From Actinomadura rubteroloni (GTDB lineage Bacteria; Actinomycetota; Actinomycetes; Streptosporangiales; Streptosporangiaceae): a DNA stretch of 64,000 nucleotides. The stretch spans positions 1,736,001 to 1,800,000 of the forward strand of contig NZ_MTBP01000001.1 of the NCBI RefSeq assembly GCF_002911665.1, given 5' to 3'. Each line of letters begins with the position of its first letter. Within the stretch, counting starts at the first letter, position 1. Both the position numbers and the translations under genes were made by a program. The notes beneath the pieces are model-generated. The model made no database searches. It saw only the letters and a list, made by a program, of their open reading frames with translations, and had not been told where the DNA came from. Shown here one piece after another: positions 19,444 to 26,841 of the stretch.

Positions 19444-20253
19444 ATGGCGAACCGACGGGAGTTGGATCCCGACCGGAACATGTACGACTGGGCGGCCTAC
19501 GAACTGCTCAGACTTCGCAAGGTTCACGGAGCGTCACACCGGGTGGTCGGCGAGATCCTTCGGAAGGATCGGACGCTGTTCTCCAAGATTGAGGCCGGTG
19601 AATCCCGCCTCCAGGAGGAGGACGCCGACAGGCTCGACGAGATTTGGGAGACCGGCGGCCTCCTTGGGCGAATTATCCGATGGGCGAAGTCTCGCCACTC
19701 CTCCGAGTGGCGGAAAGATCGGGCACGACGGGAAGCCCACGCCGACCAGATCTGCGTCTGGGCGCCTGGCTGGGTGCCCGCACTCGCCCAGACGGAGAAC
19801 TACATTCGCGCGAAACTCACCGAAAGCGGTCGGCGGAACGTCGACGCGGCCCTTCGGGAGGCGCTTGATCGTCAGGAAGCGCTCAATCGGAGTCCGCGTC
19901 CTCTCGTCTGGCTCTACCTGGACCAGGACGCGCTGGAGCACCCGGTTGGCGGGCCGGAGGTCATGCGCGAGCAGCTCGCCAAGCTGCTGGAGCTGGCGGA
20001 GTCTCCGTCTTGGGCGGTACGCGTCGTCAGCCGCAACGCGGGCGGTCACGTCGGCCGGGACGGTGGGTTCGACCTGTACAGCGTGGGCGGGACCGCCTCC
20101 GCATACACCGAGGCGCTCGGGCCGGGCCGACTGGTGATCGACGCGTCGGAGGTGGACCAGTATCAAGTATGGTTCCGCCAAATAGGCGACGTCGCCGAGA
20201 GCCGGAGCGCGTCCATCGCTCTCATCAAGGCGATCATGGAGGAATATCGATGA
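19444..20253 (+). CDS. XRE-family regulator with C-terminal DUF5753-type domain
   Basis: A 269-aa regulator. The N-terminal helix-turn-helix is in ELLRLRKVHGASHRVVGEIL and the following FSKIEAGES. The rest matches the DUF5753 architecture common in actinomycetes: RADQICVWAPG-like HADQICVWAPGWVPALAQT, then NVDAALREALDRQEAL, VWLYLDQDALEHPVGGPEVM and GFDLYSVGG. Such proteins work in pairs with small DUF397 proteins in development and antibiotic control. The ATG start at 19444 follows a GTGTGGG site. Its stop overlaps the first DUF397 gene (ATGA), so partner stoichiometry is set by coupling. Confidence 0.9.
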   Translation: MANRRELDPDRNMYDWAAYELLRLRKVHGASHRVVGEILRKDRTLFSKIEAGESRLQEEDADRLDEIWETGGLLGRIIRWAKSRHSSEWRKDRARREAHADQICVWAPGWVPALAQTENYIRAKLTESGRRNVDAALREALDRQEALNRSPRPLVWLYLDQDALEHPVGGPEVMREQLAKLLELAESPSWAVRVVSRNAGGHVGRDGGFDLYSVGGTASAYTEALGPGRLVIDASEVDQYQVWFRQIGDVAESRSASIALIKAIMEEYR

Positions 20254-20432
20254 TCCAGTGGCGCAAGTCCAGCCGCAGCGAGGGCAGCGTCAACGGCGCG
20301 TGCGTTGAGCTGGCGGGCTTGTCCGGTGTCGTCGGCGTCCGTGACTCGAAGAACCCGGACGCCGGGCACCTGACCCTCCCCCGGGAAACGTTCGCCGCGC
20401 TCGTCGCGCACGCGAAGGACGCCCGCCCCTGA
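20250..20432 (+). CDS. DUF397 protein (first copy)
   Basis: A 60-aa DUF397 protein with the family signature WRKSSRSEGSVNGACVELA, VGVRDSKNPDAGHLTL and FAALVAHAKDARP. It overlaps the XRE gene by 4 nt. DUF397 proteins are known as small partners of XRE/WhiJ-type regulators. It is followed by a strong hairpin, so XRE plus this copy form a two-gene unit. Confidence 0.9.
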   Translation: MIQWRKSSRSEGSVNGACVELAGLSGVVGVRDSKNPDAGHLTLPRETFAALVAHAKDARP

Positions 20433-20446
20433 GGCACGTCCACCAA

Positions 20447-20479
20447 GAACCCCCGGCACGCCCCGCGAGCCGGGGGTTC
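20447..20479 (+). terminator. Hairpin after first DUF397 gene
   Basis: An 11-bp stem (GAACCCCCGGC at 20447-20457 with its complement at 20469-20479) and an 11-nt loop. There is no T-run; it is of the actinomycete terminator type. A near-identical hairpin follows the second DUF397 gene. Confidence 0.6.
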
Positions 20480-20668
20480 CGCACACCGACGGCCAAGCAC
20501 GGCCGTGCGGCCTAAACACCGCCGCACCGCGGCACACATGCTCAACGTCCCGGCCAGCCGACCATCCGCAGCCTCGACGGCCCACCCCCGGCCCCCTGAA
20601 CCACACGCACCGCGAATGAATCGCGTACCAGCAACCCATAGGTCCCAGCAGGCAGTGGAAGGACTCGG

Positions 20669-20860
20669 ATGACACCCCTCACATGGCAGAAGTCCAGCCA
20701 CAGCGGAACGGGCGGCTCAAGGTCGGACTGCGTCGAAGTCGCACCGCTCACGCGCGCCATCGCAGTTCGCGACTCGAAGCGCCCCGACGCCGGACACCTC
20801 ACCCTGACCCCCGAAACGTTCGCCGCCCTCCTGACGCGCGCCAGGAACGCCCGCGCATAA
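20669..20860 (+). CDS. DUF397 protein (second copy)
   Basis: A 63-aa DUF397 protein with WQKSSHSGTGGSRSDCVEVA, IAVRDSKRPDAGHLTL and FAALLTRARNARA. It starts at ATG 20669 with GGAAGGA upstream, so it has its own translation signal and probably its own promoter. It is clearly paralogous to the copy at 20250-20432. The similarity extends to the 3' flank (GCACGTCCACC then the same hairpin), so the gene and its terminator were duplicated together. It lies just before the duplicated 74-bp sequence and the IS remnant. Confidence 0.88.
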   Translation: MTPLTWQKSSHSGTGGSRSDCVEVAPLTRAIAVRDSKRPDAGHLTLTPETFAALLTRARNARA

Positions 20861-20875
20861 AGCACGTCCACCCGA

Positions 20876-20909
20876 GAACCCCCGGCAAGCCCCGACGAGC
20901 CGGGGGTTC
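20876..20909 (+). terminator. Hairpin after second DUF397 gene
   Basis: GAACCCCCGGC (20876-20886) pairs with 20899-20909. Same stem as the hairpin at 20447-20479, with a 12-nt loop. Confidence 0.6.
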
Positions 20910-20965
20910 CGCGCATCACCACCCGCTAGTCCGCGGGGCCGCCGCCAACTCACCGCCGCCCGCGC

Positions 20966-21039
20966 GTTACAGACCGGACGCGGCATTGCCACTGATCGCG
21001 GCATCGTGAACGGCGGGCGCGGTGGCCGCGTCTGAGGGT
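20966..21039. repeat. 74-bp direct repeat, copy 1
   Basis: Identical over 74 bases to 23271-23344, by eye. It begins GTTACAGACCGGACG and ends GCGTCTGAGGGT. Copy 1 abuts the left end of the IS remnant; copy 2 abuts the second IS-end fragment. Together they bracket about 2.2 kb in direct orientation. Confidence 0.9.
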
Positions 21040-21055
21040 CCTGACTTGGCTCAAA

Positions 21056-21993
21056 TTAGTGCGCACCGCGGTCGTGGATGCGGGTGAGGGCATCGCGGAG
21101 GTCGTCGGGTAGCGGGTCGACGGCGGTGAGGGTGTGCTCGCCGGCCTGGATGTTGATGGTGCGGTAGCGGCGGGTGGTGCGCACGAACTTCTTGATCGAC
21201 CAGCCGGTGGTCTGCTCGATCCACCTGCTGACGGCCAGGGCGGCGAACACGACCGTCAGGTGCGCGTCGATCGACTCGCGCTTGTGGTGGTCTCGCCCCG
21301 GTTGCCCTCGAACGCGTTAACCATCAACGGAAACCCGCTTGCGTCGGTGAGCAGCCTGATCGTGATCTGCGGCTCCAGGCGGCGTTCTTTGGAGAGCCCG
21401 GGCTCACGGAACCCGTCCCCGGCATCGGTCGCGAAGTACAAGGTGGACAAATCGTAGAGAACCAGTGACGCCGGCCCCAGATCAGCGGTGCGGGCGCACG
21501 CCGCGGCCAACTTCTGCCGCCAGGACTCTTTCGCGAACGCGGGCAGACGCCGCTTGAGGGTCGCGTACGCCGGCGGGTCGAAACCTGCCTCCTCGACCAC
21601 CCGCAGACTGTCCAGCTTGCTGGTCGGCTCGACGATCCGTGCCAGCACCAGTAATCGGAACACCTCGTCACCACCGGCGGCCTCCTCGAACCCCAACAGC
21701 TGGTAGGCGTGGCCGAGCGCGTCCCACAGGTACCCCATCCGCGACGACGTGATCGCAAGCGGCCCACCACCAGCACCACTGCCGGCCTGCAACGCCGCGA
21801 AGTCCGGGCCAAAGTCGAGCTCGGGCTGCCCCACAGCCAGACGCTGCCTCGCCACCGCCTTGAGCGCCTCCAACGCCGCATCGTCATGCGCCGAGCCGAT
21901 GTGCTCGATGTCCCGCGACCCGCGACGCGAGGAGTGCACGATCTGCACCGCCCTGGCCCCCGACGCCGTCTTCACCGTGCGCACATACGCCAC
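21056..21993 (-). pseudogene. IS1634-like transposase, central part deleted
   Basis: The N-terminal part runs from GTG 21993 (AYVRTVKTASGARAVQIVHS, RDIEHIGSAHDDAALEAL) to about 21270, ending in PLMVNAFEGNRGETT. The sequence then jumps, in another frame, into the family's C-terminal end: KRESIDAHLTVVFAALAVSR, WIEQTTGWSIKKFVRTTRRY, stopping at 21056. Full-length members have roughly 500 or more residues, so a large central block with catalytic residues has been lost and the join is out of frame. It cannot transpose on its own. Confidence 0.85.
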
Positions 21994-22002
21994 GAGAGAC
22001 AG

Positions 22003-22109
22003 CCTGGAACCGGCCGCTTAGTGCGCAGATTTTCGCCGTTCACACGACGAAACCGCAGCTCAACAGCCAGCACACTACCCAATATTATCGATCTTGAGCC
22101 AAAGTCAGG
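22003..22109. repeat. IS right-end repeat, copy 1 (intact IS end)
   Basis: A roughly 107-bp non-coding IS end upstream of the transposase start. It is repeated with a few changes and a small indel at 23166-23270, in the same orientation. Confidence 0.85.
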
Positions 22110-22121
22110 TAAGGTGACGGA

Positions 22122-22478
22122 ATGGTCATGCGGGTGGCGGTTCCCGTGCTGCCGTGCCGAGATGTGCAGGCAGCGCGGTCGTACTTCACAGACGTGCTCG
22201 GATTCGACACCATATTCACCTGGGAGACCCCACCTAGCTACGCGGCCGTGATCCGTGACACCGCCGAGTTCCACCTGTACGCCGAAAGCAGCGTCGGCCC
22301 GGCCAGAGTGACGGTTGTCGTCGACGACGTCGATTCCTGCCACGACGAGCTGCGCGCCCGCGGCGCCGACATCGTCGAGCCACTGGCTGACCGGCCCTAC
22401 GGGATGCGCGACTTCAACGTACGGACACCCGATGGGCACTTGTTGATCTTCAGCCAGCCGCTTACCGAGTACGGGTGA
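22122..22478 (+). CDS. VOC-family (glyoxalase/bleomycin-resistance fold) protein
   Basis: A 118-aa VOC protein with the paired beta-alpha-beta-beta-beta fold: VAVPVLPCRDVQAARSYFTD, LGFDTIFTWETP, VTVVVDDVDSCHDELRARG, MRDFNVRTPDGHLLIFSQP. The Glu/His-type metal ligands of glyoxalase I are only partly present, so it could be a binding protein (drug sequestration) or a dioxygenase relative. It starts 12 nt beyond the IS end; whether transcription comes from the IS or its own promoter is open. It lies between the two IS right ends, so it may have arrived or been moved with them. Confidence 0.82.
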   Translation: MVMRVAVPVLPCRDVQAARSYFTDVLGFDTIFTWETPPSYAAVIRDTAEFHLYAESSVGPARVTVVVDDVDSCHDELRARGADIVEPLADRPYGMRDFNVRTPDGHLLIFSQPLTEYG

Positions 22479-22481
22479 CCA

Positions 22482-23168
22482 TCAGCGGACCAGCCGGAAG
22501 AATGACCGGACCTCGTCGACGAACAACGCCGGCTGCTCGAACGCCGCGAAGTGGCCGCCCTTGCCGGGCTCGTTCCAGTACCGGATGTTCGGGAACCGGC
22601 GCTCCGCCCACCGCCGAGACGGGCGCTGCAGCTCCTTGGGGAAGACCGAACAGCCGGTGGGTACGGTCACCGGCGCGCCGGCCGACCCGGAGATCCATTC
22701 GTTGACCTGCCGGAGGCTTTCCCAGTACAGCCGGGCGGATGAGGCACCGGTGCCGGGCAGCCAGTAGAGCATCAGGTTGTCGAGCAGCTCATCCCGGGTA
22801 ATAACCCGATGCAGGTCGCCACCGGAGTCGGTCCACGACCAGAACTTCTCGACGATCCAGGCGCAGAGGGCGGCCGGCGAGTCGACCAGCCCGTAGCCGA
22901 CCGTTCGGCACCGGTGAGGTCGTCCAACGTGGCCGGATCGGGCGGTGCGCGCGGCGGCATGAGATGGATGCCGGCGACCCGATCGGGTTGCCGTTGACCG
23001 ATGCTCGTGGCGATGCTGGTGCCCCAGTCGCTGCCCTGGGCGCCGAACCGCCGGTAGCCGAGCCGGGCCATCAGCTCGCACCACGCGTCGGATATCCGCT
23101 CGATCCCCCACCCCGGCGCGGCCGGCTTGTCGCTGAAGCCGTAACCGGGAAGCGATGGGCAGACCCCT
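22482..23168 (-). pseudogene. Epoxide hydrolase, 5'-truncated by an IS end and frameshifted
   Basis: An alpha/beta-hydrolase fold epoxide hydrolase remnant. From 23168 downward, one frame reads SLPGYGFSDKPAAPGWGIER, GAQGSDWGTSIATSIGQRQP (nucleophile Asp in GSDWG) and AGIHLMPPRAPPDP. Near 22910 the reading moves to another frame: YGLVDSPAALCAWIVEKFWS, LLDNLMLYWLPGTGASSARL, FPKELQRPSRRWAERRFPNI and GKGGHFAAFEQP with the catalytic His. The N-terminal 150 or so residues are missing because the copy-2 IS end begins at 23166. The gene is dead. Confidence 0.85.
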
Positions 23169-23270
23169 GGAACCGGCCGCTTAGTGCGCAGATTTTCGCC
23201 GTTCACACGACGAAACCGCAGCTCAACAGCCAGCACCCTACCCAAGATCAGCGATCTTGAGCCAAGTCGG
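23166..23270. repeat. IS right-end repeat, copy 2 (solo fragment)
   Basis: It matches 22003-22109 in the same orientation but is attached to the broken epoxide hydrolase instead of a transposase. It is the remains of a second copy of the same IS or a recombination product. Confidence 0.85.
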
Positions 23271-23344
23271 GTTACAGACCGGACGCGGCATTGCCACTGA
23301 TCGCGGCATCGTGAACGGCGGGCGCGGTGGCCGCGTCTGAGGGT
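23271..23344. repeat. 74-bp direct repeat, copy 2
   Basis: Identical to 20966-21039. It ends 1 nt before the GTG start proposed for the pentapeptide-repeat gene, so that gene's native upstream region may have been replaced. Confidence 0.9.
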
Positions 23345-23345
23345 T

Positions 23346-24506
23346 GTGGGCGAGGTGGCGCCGAGCGGCGCGCAGGGGCGTGTGAGGCGGGGGCTGGAGC
23401 CGGTACGGCGGCGCTGGGTACAGGCGCGGGCTCGGCGTGAGGGCAGGCCGCTGCGCGTGCGGCCGTTGGCGGCGGGATTCTGGATGCTGGCGGCCGCGGG
23501 GGCGGCGGCGTCGACGATCTGGCTGACCACCTCTTGGCTGCTGGACGTCGCCGACGACGCCCCGCCCGGCACCGATCGGGCCAAGATCCGGGTGGAGGCG
23601 GTGCGCACCGGCTTGGCCGCCGGCGGCGGGGCGGGCGCAGCGGTCGGGTTGATGCTGGCGTTCAGACGGCAACGGCACGCCGAACTGGTGACCGCGCTGG
23701 GCCAGTTGGACGCGGCCGAGCGGCGGATCACCGAGCTGTACAACGCCGCCGCCGAACAACTCGGCTCCGACAAGGCACCAGTCCGCCTCACCGCGCTGTA
23801 CACCCTGGAGCGGCTGGCCAACGACAACGAGCGACACCGACAAACAATCGTCAACATCATCTGCGCCTACCTGCGCATGCCCTACACCCCACCCCCGACC
23901 AACCCTCCCGACCCCCAGGAAGAACACCGCGAGAGGGCACGCCGCAACGCTGCCCGCTATCGCGCCGCCCGCGACAACAGGCCACCTCCGATCGAACCCG
24001 CCCCCCACGGCCCAGACCCCCGCGAAGAACACCAGGTCCGCCTCACCGCCCAACGCCTCCTCACCACCCACCTCCAGCCCGCCGCCGAACACCACTGGTC
24101 GGGCATCTCCCTGGACCTGACCGGCGCCACCCTCACCGACTTCACCCTCACCAACTGCACCGTCCACCACGCCGACTTCTCCCACGCAACCTTCTCCGGG
24201 ACCACCTGGTTCCACAAGGCGACCTTCTCCAGGACCGCCTTGTTCGACGCGGCGACCTTTTCCGGGAACGCCTGGTTCAACGCGCTGACCTTCTCCGGGG
24301 ACGCTGGGTTCGAAGAGACGACCTTCTCCAGCAACGCCTCGTTCAGCGCGGTGACCTTCTCCAGGGACGCTGGGATCAAGATGACGTTGGCTACCGTGGT
24401 GGATGCTGCCGGCAGGCATGCGCCGCCGCCGGGCTGGCGAATCGAGCCGACCGAAGGGGGCGCGGGCTGCTTCGGTCGAGTTCCCGCGCCCCTGAACGGC
24501 TCCTGA
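23346..24506 (+). CDS. Membrane-anchored pentapeptide-repeat protein
   Basis: A 386-aa protein. Two N-terminal membrane helices (LAAGFWMLAAAGAAASTIWL and GLAAGGGAGAAVGLMLAF) precede a cytosolic part. Residues about 135-180 (PVRLTALYTLERLANDNERH, QTIVNIICAYLR) are the conserved helical block often found in actinomycete pentapeptide proteins. Next is a Pro/Arg-rich linker and then degenerate pentapeptide repeats of the ATFSG type (ATFSGTTWFHKATFSRTALF, ATFSGNAWFNALTFSGDAGF). The repeats should form a right-handed beta-helix. The GTG start abuts the 74-bp repeat, so the true N-terminus is uncertain. Target unknown. Confidence 0.75.
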   Translation: MGEVAPSGAQGRVRRGLEPVRRRWVQARARREGRPLRVRPLAAGFWMLAAAGAAASTIWLTTSWLLDVADDAPPGTDRAKIRVEAVRTGLAAGGGAGAAVGLMLAFRRQRHAELVTALGQLDAAERRITELYNAAAEQLGSDKAPVRLTALYTLERLANDNERHRQTIVNIICAYLRMPYTPPPTNPPDPQEEHRERARRNAARYRAARDNRPPPIEPAPHGPDPREEHQVRLTAQRLLTTHLQPAAEHHWSGISLDLTGATLTDFTLTNCTVHHADFSHATFSGTTWFHKATFSRTALFDAATFSGNAWFNALTFSGDAGFEETTFSSNASFSAVTFSRDAGIKMTLATVVDAAGRHAPPPGWRIEPTEGGAGCFGRVPAPLNGS

Positions 24507-24560
24507 GCACTGCTCCACCGGAAGGTGGTGCGGCGCTGTTCGGCCACTACAGTCGCGGCC

Positions 24561-24917
24561 ATGGCGAGACCCCAGCTGCGAGCTGTCGACGAAGCCGGAC
24601 GGGCCGTGGACGATCCGACCAGAGACGCCCTGCACGACCTGCTGGCCGACATGACCCTGCGCAACCGGTTCGTGATCCTGGAACGACGAGACCGGGAACC
24701 CGCAGGTCATCACTACATGCAGGCGTACCTGAACGACGACATGACCTACCAGGTCGAATACCGCGAAGGCAGCGACGACAAGCACTTCCAGGCCCACTAC
24801 GCCCCAAAGCCCTTCGAGATGTTCGGCCCAGGCCCCATAGCCGAAGCAATGCTCGCCTGGGCGCACGACCGCCAAGGCTGGCAAGAAGCCATGCCCTGGC
24901 ACCCAAAACCCCACTAA
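24561..24917 (+). CDS. Hypothetical protein
   Basis: A 118-aa protein of unknown family. The N-terminal helix (PTRDALHDLLADMTLRNRFV) leads into a beta-rich middle (RFVILERRD, HYMQAYLNDDMTYQVEYREG, HFQAHY) and a C-terminal helix with AMLAWAHDRQGWQEAMPW. This layout resembles small immunity-like or SUKH/Imm-type proteins, but I cannot assign it. There is no Shine-Dalgarno; TACAGT (24548-24553) lies 7 nt before the ATG, consistent with a leaderless transcript. Frame and codon use look coding. Confidence 0.65.
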   Translation: MARPQLRAVDEAGRAVDDPTRDALHDLLADMTLRNRFVILERRDREPAGHHYMQAYLNDDMTYQVEYREGSDDKHFQAHYAPKPFEMFGPGPIAEAMLAWAHDRQGWQEAMPWHPKPH

Positions 24918-25001
24918 CCAACCCGCCACCCAGCCCCCAACGCGCCGACACGGGCGGGCGCCGATCGGCTGGCGGCCACAGCCCGGCGAGGGAGACCCCG
25001 C

Positions 25002-25684
25002 ATGACCCGCGACTCGGGCACCGCCGCGAACGAGACGCCTGACGACGCCGAGGAGGGCCGGAGCGACGATCTTCGGTCCAAGGACGTGACGGCGCCGTGG
25101 CGGGCTTATCGCTACGTCGCGGTGGACGTGGAGGGGAACGGGCAACGCCCGCCGGATCTGGTGGAGTTGGCCGCCGTCCCGATCGACGGGGGACGATCGG
25201 GGCGCCGCGCGTGTGGCTGGTCCGTCCGCCCCGGCCGATCACCGCCCTGGCACGCCGCTTTCACCGGATCGGCGACGCCGACGCGGCCGGTGAGCCGAGC
25301 GTCGGCGAGGTCGCGCACGAGATGCGCGCCGCGCTGGCCGGAGCGGTGCTGGTCGCGCACAACGCCCACGTCGACATCTCGGTGATCGGACGCGAGCTGG
25401 GCTACGCCCCCGCGTTCACGATCGACACGCTCAAGCTCGCCCGGCGGTTCCTGCCGGGGGAGAAGTCCTACAGGCTCGGCGCGCTGGTCGAGCGCTTGGA
25501 CCTGGCGGGCCGGGACGCCGGACGACCGGACATGAGAGCGCACCGCGCGGCCTACGACGCGCTCATGTGCGCCCGCCTGCTGCGCGCGCTAGCCGCTACC
25601 GCCGCGAACCCGTCCCTGCGAGACCTGCTCGCCGACCCACCTCCGATACGTCCCGAGGACACTGATGCTCCGCCCCTCTTTTGA
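25002..25684 (+). pseudogene. DnaQ-like 3'-5' exonuclease, single-base frameshift
   Basis: DEDDh exonuclease split over two frames. The first frame from ATG 25002 carries exo I (AVDVEGNG) and LVELAAVPIDGG. The second frame continues IGAPRVWLVRPP, RFHRIGDADAAGEPSVGEVA, exo II VAHNAHVDISVI and exo III AHRAAYDALM, to a stop at 25684. Adding one G to the G5 run at 25188-25192 restores one continuous frame. It is thus either a recent pseudogene or a homopolymer sequencing error. If repaired it would be about 227 aa with all catalytic residues, degrading or proofreading DNA or RNA 3' ends. Confidence 0.8.
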
Positions 25685-26095
25685 CCGCTGGAAAGGCCTG
25701 TTCGTTTCGGTGGACAGCCCGTCCGGCGTGGGCGAGATAGTTGTGCGACCGCTATGTGCCCTCCGGGCTGGTCGTGCGACGCCTCGACGGAGTGGCCCTG
25801 CTGTGGGCGCTGAACGCCGCCGCCGACCGTACCGACCTGGCCGTGTTGTCGACCCCGACCCCGAGGTGACCGCCGCGCGGCTCGCTGCCCGAGAACCGCG
25901 CGACCGCTTCTAGACCACACCCGGCTCCAGCCGCGCCAAGACGCACCTCTATCGCCGAACCTGCGAACGACTCTTCCAGCCCGGATACGACGTCCTGCGC
26001 GTCGAGATCGGCGCCCGCACCCCCGATCAGATCGCCGCCCGCATCCAGCGCGTCCCACGTCCCGACGCTCGGGCCGATGCCGATCGGGGGCACAG
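25665..26095 (+). pseudogene. Thymidylate-kinase-like P-loop kinase remnant
   Basis: The start (WKGLFVSVDSPSGVG) is the N-terminal P-loop strand of dTMP-kinase-like proteins, but the sequence breaks off before the Lys-Ser/Thr. It resumes at about 25742 with CDRYVPSGLVVRRLDGVALL, a typical dTMP kinase DR(Y/F) and LID-proximal region, then PDPEVTAARLAARE and, in another frame, HLYRRTCERLFQPGYDVLRV. So there is an internal deletion removing the P-loop lysine to about residue 90, plus further frame breaks. It overlaps the end of the exonuclease frame. The two may once have been a DNA/nucleotide-metabolism pair. Confidence 0.7.
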
Positions 26096-26105
26096 CGGGG
26101 CTGGG

Positions 26106-26771
26106 CTAGTGCTCGATCGTGATTCCTAGTGCTGACGCCAGGGCGTCGAGGAGGCCCATGGCGTCGGCGCCGGCGACGATCGCGCCGTCGAAGCTGGTGA
26201 CGCCGCGCACGCCGTTGAGATCGCAGCCGGAGAAGCGCACGTCGTTCATGCTGGCGTTGCTGAACTGGGTGGCGACGAGTTTGCAGCGCTCGAACCGGAC
26301 GTGGGCCAGTTCGGCGTTCTGAAAGCTGGCTTCCGACAGGTTGCAGTCGCGGAAGACCACGTCGCGCAGATGGGCGAACCGGAAGTTGGCCATGTCGGCG
26401 CGGCAGCCGTCGAACACCACGTCGCGCAGTCCGGCTTCCGGGAGTTGGAGGCCGGTCATCCGGCAGTTGGTGACGGTCGTAGTGAACATCCTGGAGTTGA
26501 ACAGGCGGGCGTTCGCCAGGTCGGCACCGCTGAATTCCACGTCGGCGAAACCGGCCCTGTGCAGCGTGACCCCCGAGAACCAGGTCCGCTCGAACCGGCA
26601 GCGCTCGAACTCGGGGTCTTCCGCGCCGTTCCCGATGATCGTCACCGGGCCGTAGGCGACCGAGAGGTATTTTCCGTCGTGCTCCACGTTCACGTCGGCG
26701 TCGGTCGCCGGTGCCAGGGTCTTCGGAATTCTCGGTGCCTTGGGTTCCCGGAGCGGGTGACCGGTGCGCAT
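26106..26771 (-). CDS. Soluble pentapeptide-repeat protein
   Basis: A 221-aa protein whose residues about 55-200 are pentapeptide repeats of the A(D/N)LxX type: CRFERTWFSGVTLHRAGFAD, VEFSGADLANARLF, VVFDGCRADMANFRFAHLRD, CNLSEASFQNAELAHVRFER. The Leu/Phe-stacked beta-helix is well preserved. Unlike the pentapeptide protein at 23346, it has no membrane helices. The C-terminal 25 residues form a helix (GADAMGLLDALASALGI). Family members include DNA-gyrase mimics (Qnr/MfpA), but nothing here specifically supports that role. Start ATG 26771; upstream is a hydrolase gene on the same strand, 70 nt away. Confidence 0.85.
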   Translation of the reverse strand: MRTGHPLREPKAPRIPKTLAPATDADVNVEHDGKYLSVAYGPVTIIGNGAEDPEFERCRFERTWFSGVTLHRAGFADVEFSGADLANARLFNSRMFTTTVTNCRMTGLQLPEAGLRDVVFDGCRADMANFRFAHLRDVVFRDCNLSEASFQNAELAHVRFERCKLVATQFSNASMNDVRFSGCDLNGVRGVTSFDGAIVAGADAMGLLDALASALGITIEH

Positions 26772-26841
26772 GCGGTGACCTTACAGTCCGCCCGTGCGGC
26801 GAGCCGCCCTAGTGGCTCGCCGCGTGGGCGGGGGGCGGTGG

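Larger units (their letters stand above)
21040..22109. mobile_element. IS1634-like insertion sequence, internally deleted
   Basis: The ends form imperfect inverted repeats: CCTGACTTGGCTCAAA at the left (21040) against CCTGACTTTGGCTCAAG read inward from the right (22109). Between them is a transposase on the minus strand lacking its central part. The element is about 1.07 kb, well short of a full member of this family, and cannot encode a working transposase. No clear target-site duplication is visible. Confidence 0.75.

Noticed and set aside
19444..20860. XRE + DUF397 as a classical toxin-antitoxin pair
   Set aside because: The regulator is a DUF5753-type protein with known non-toxin relatives, and DUF397 proteins have no toxin fold.
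20966..23344. The 74-bp repeats as attL/attR of an integrative element
   Set aside because: No integrase gene lies between them and neither copy touches a tRNA; IS-mediated recombination explains them better.
23346..24506. Short tandem repeats (ACCTTCTCC units) taken for a CRISPR array
   Set aside because: They are codons of pentapeptide repeats, vary in sequence, and lack spacers of constant length.
18441..26105. A prophage or integrative plasmid
   Set aside because: No integrase, relaxase, replication, tail or capsid genes and no tRNA or attachment core were found; only an IS remnant and broken genes.
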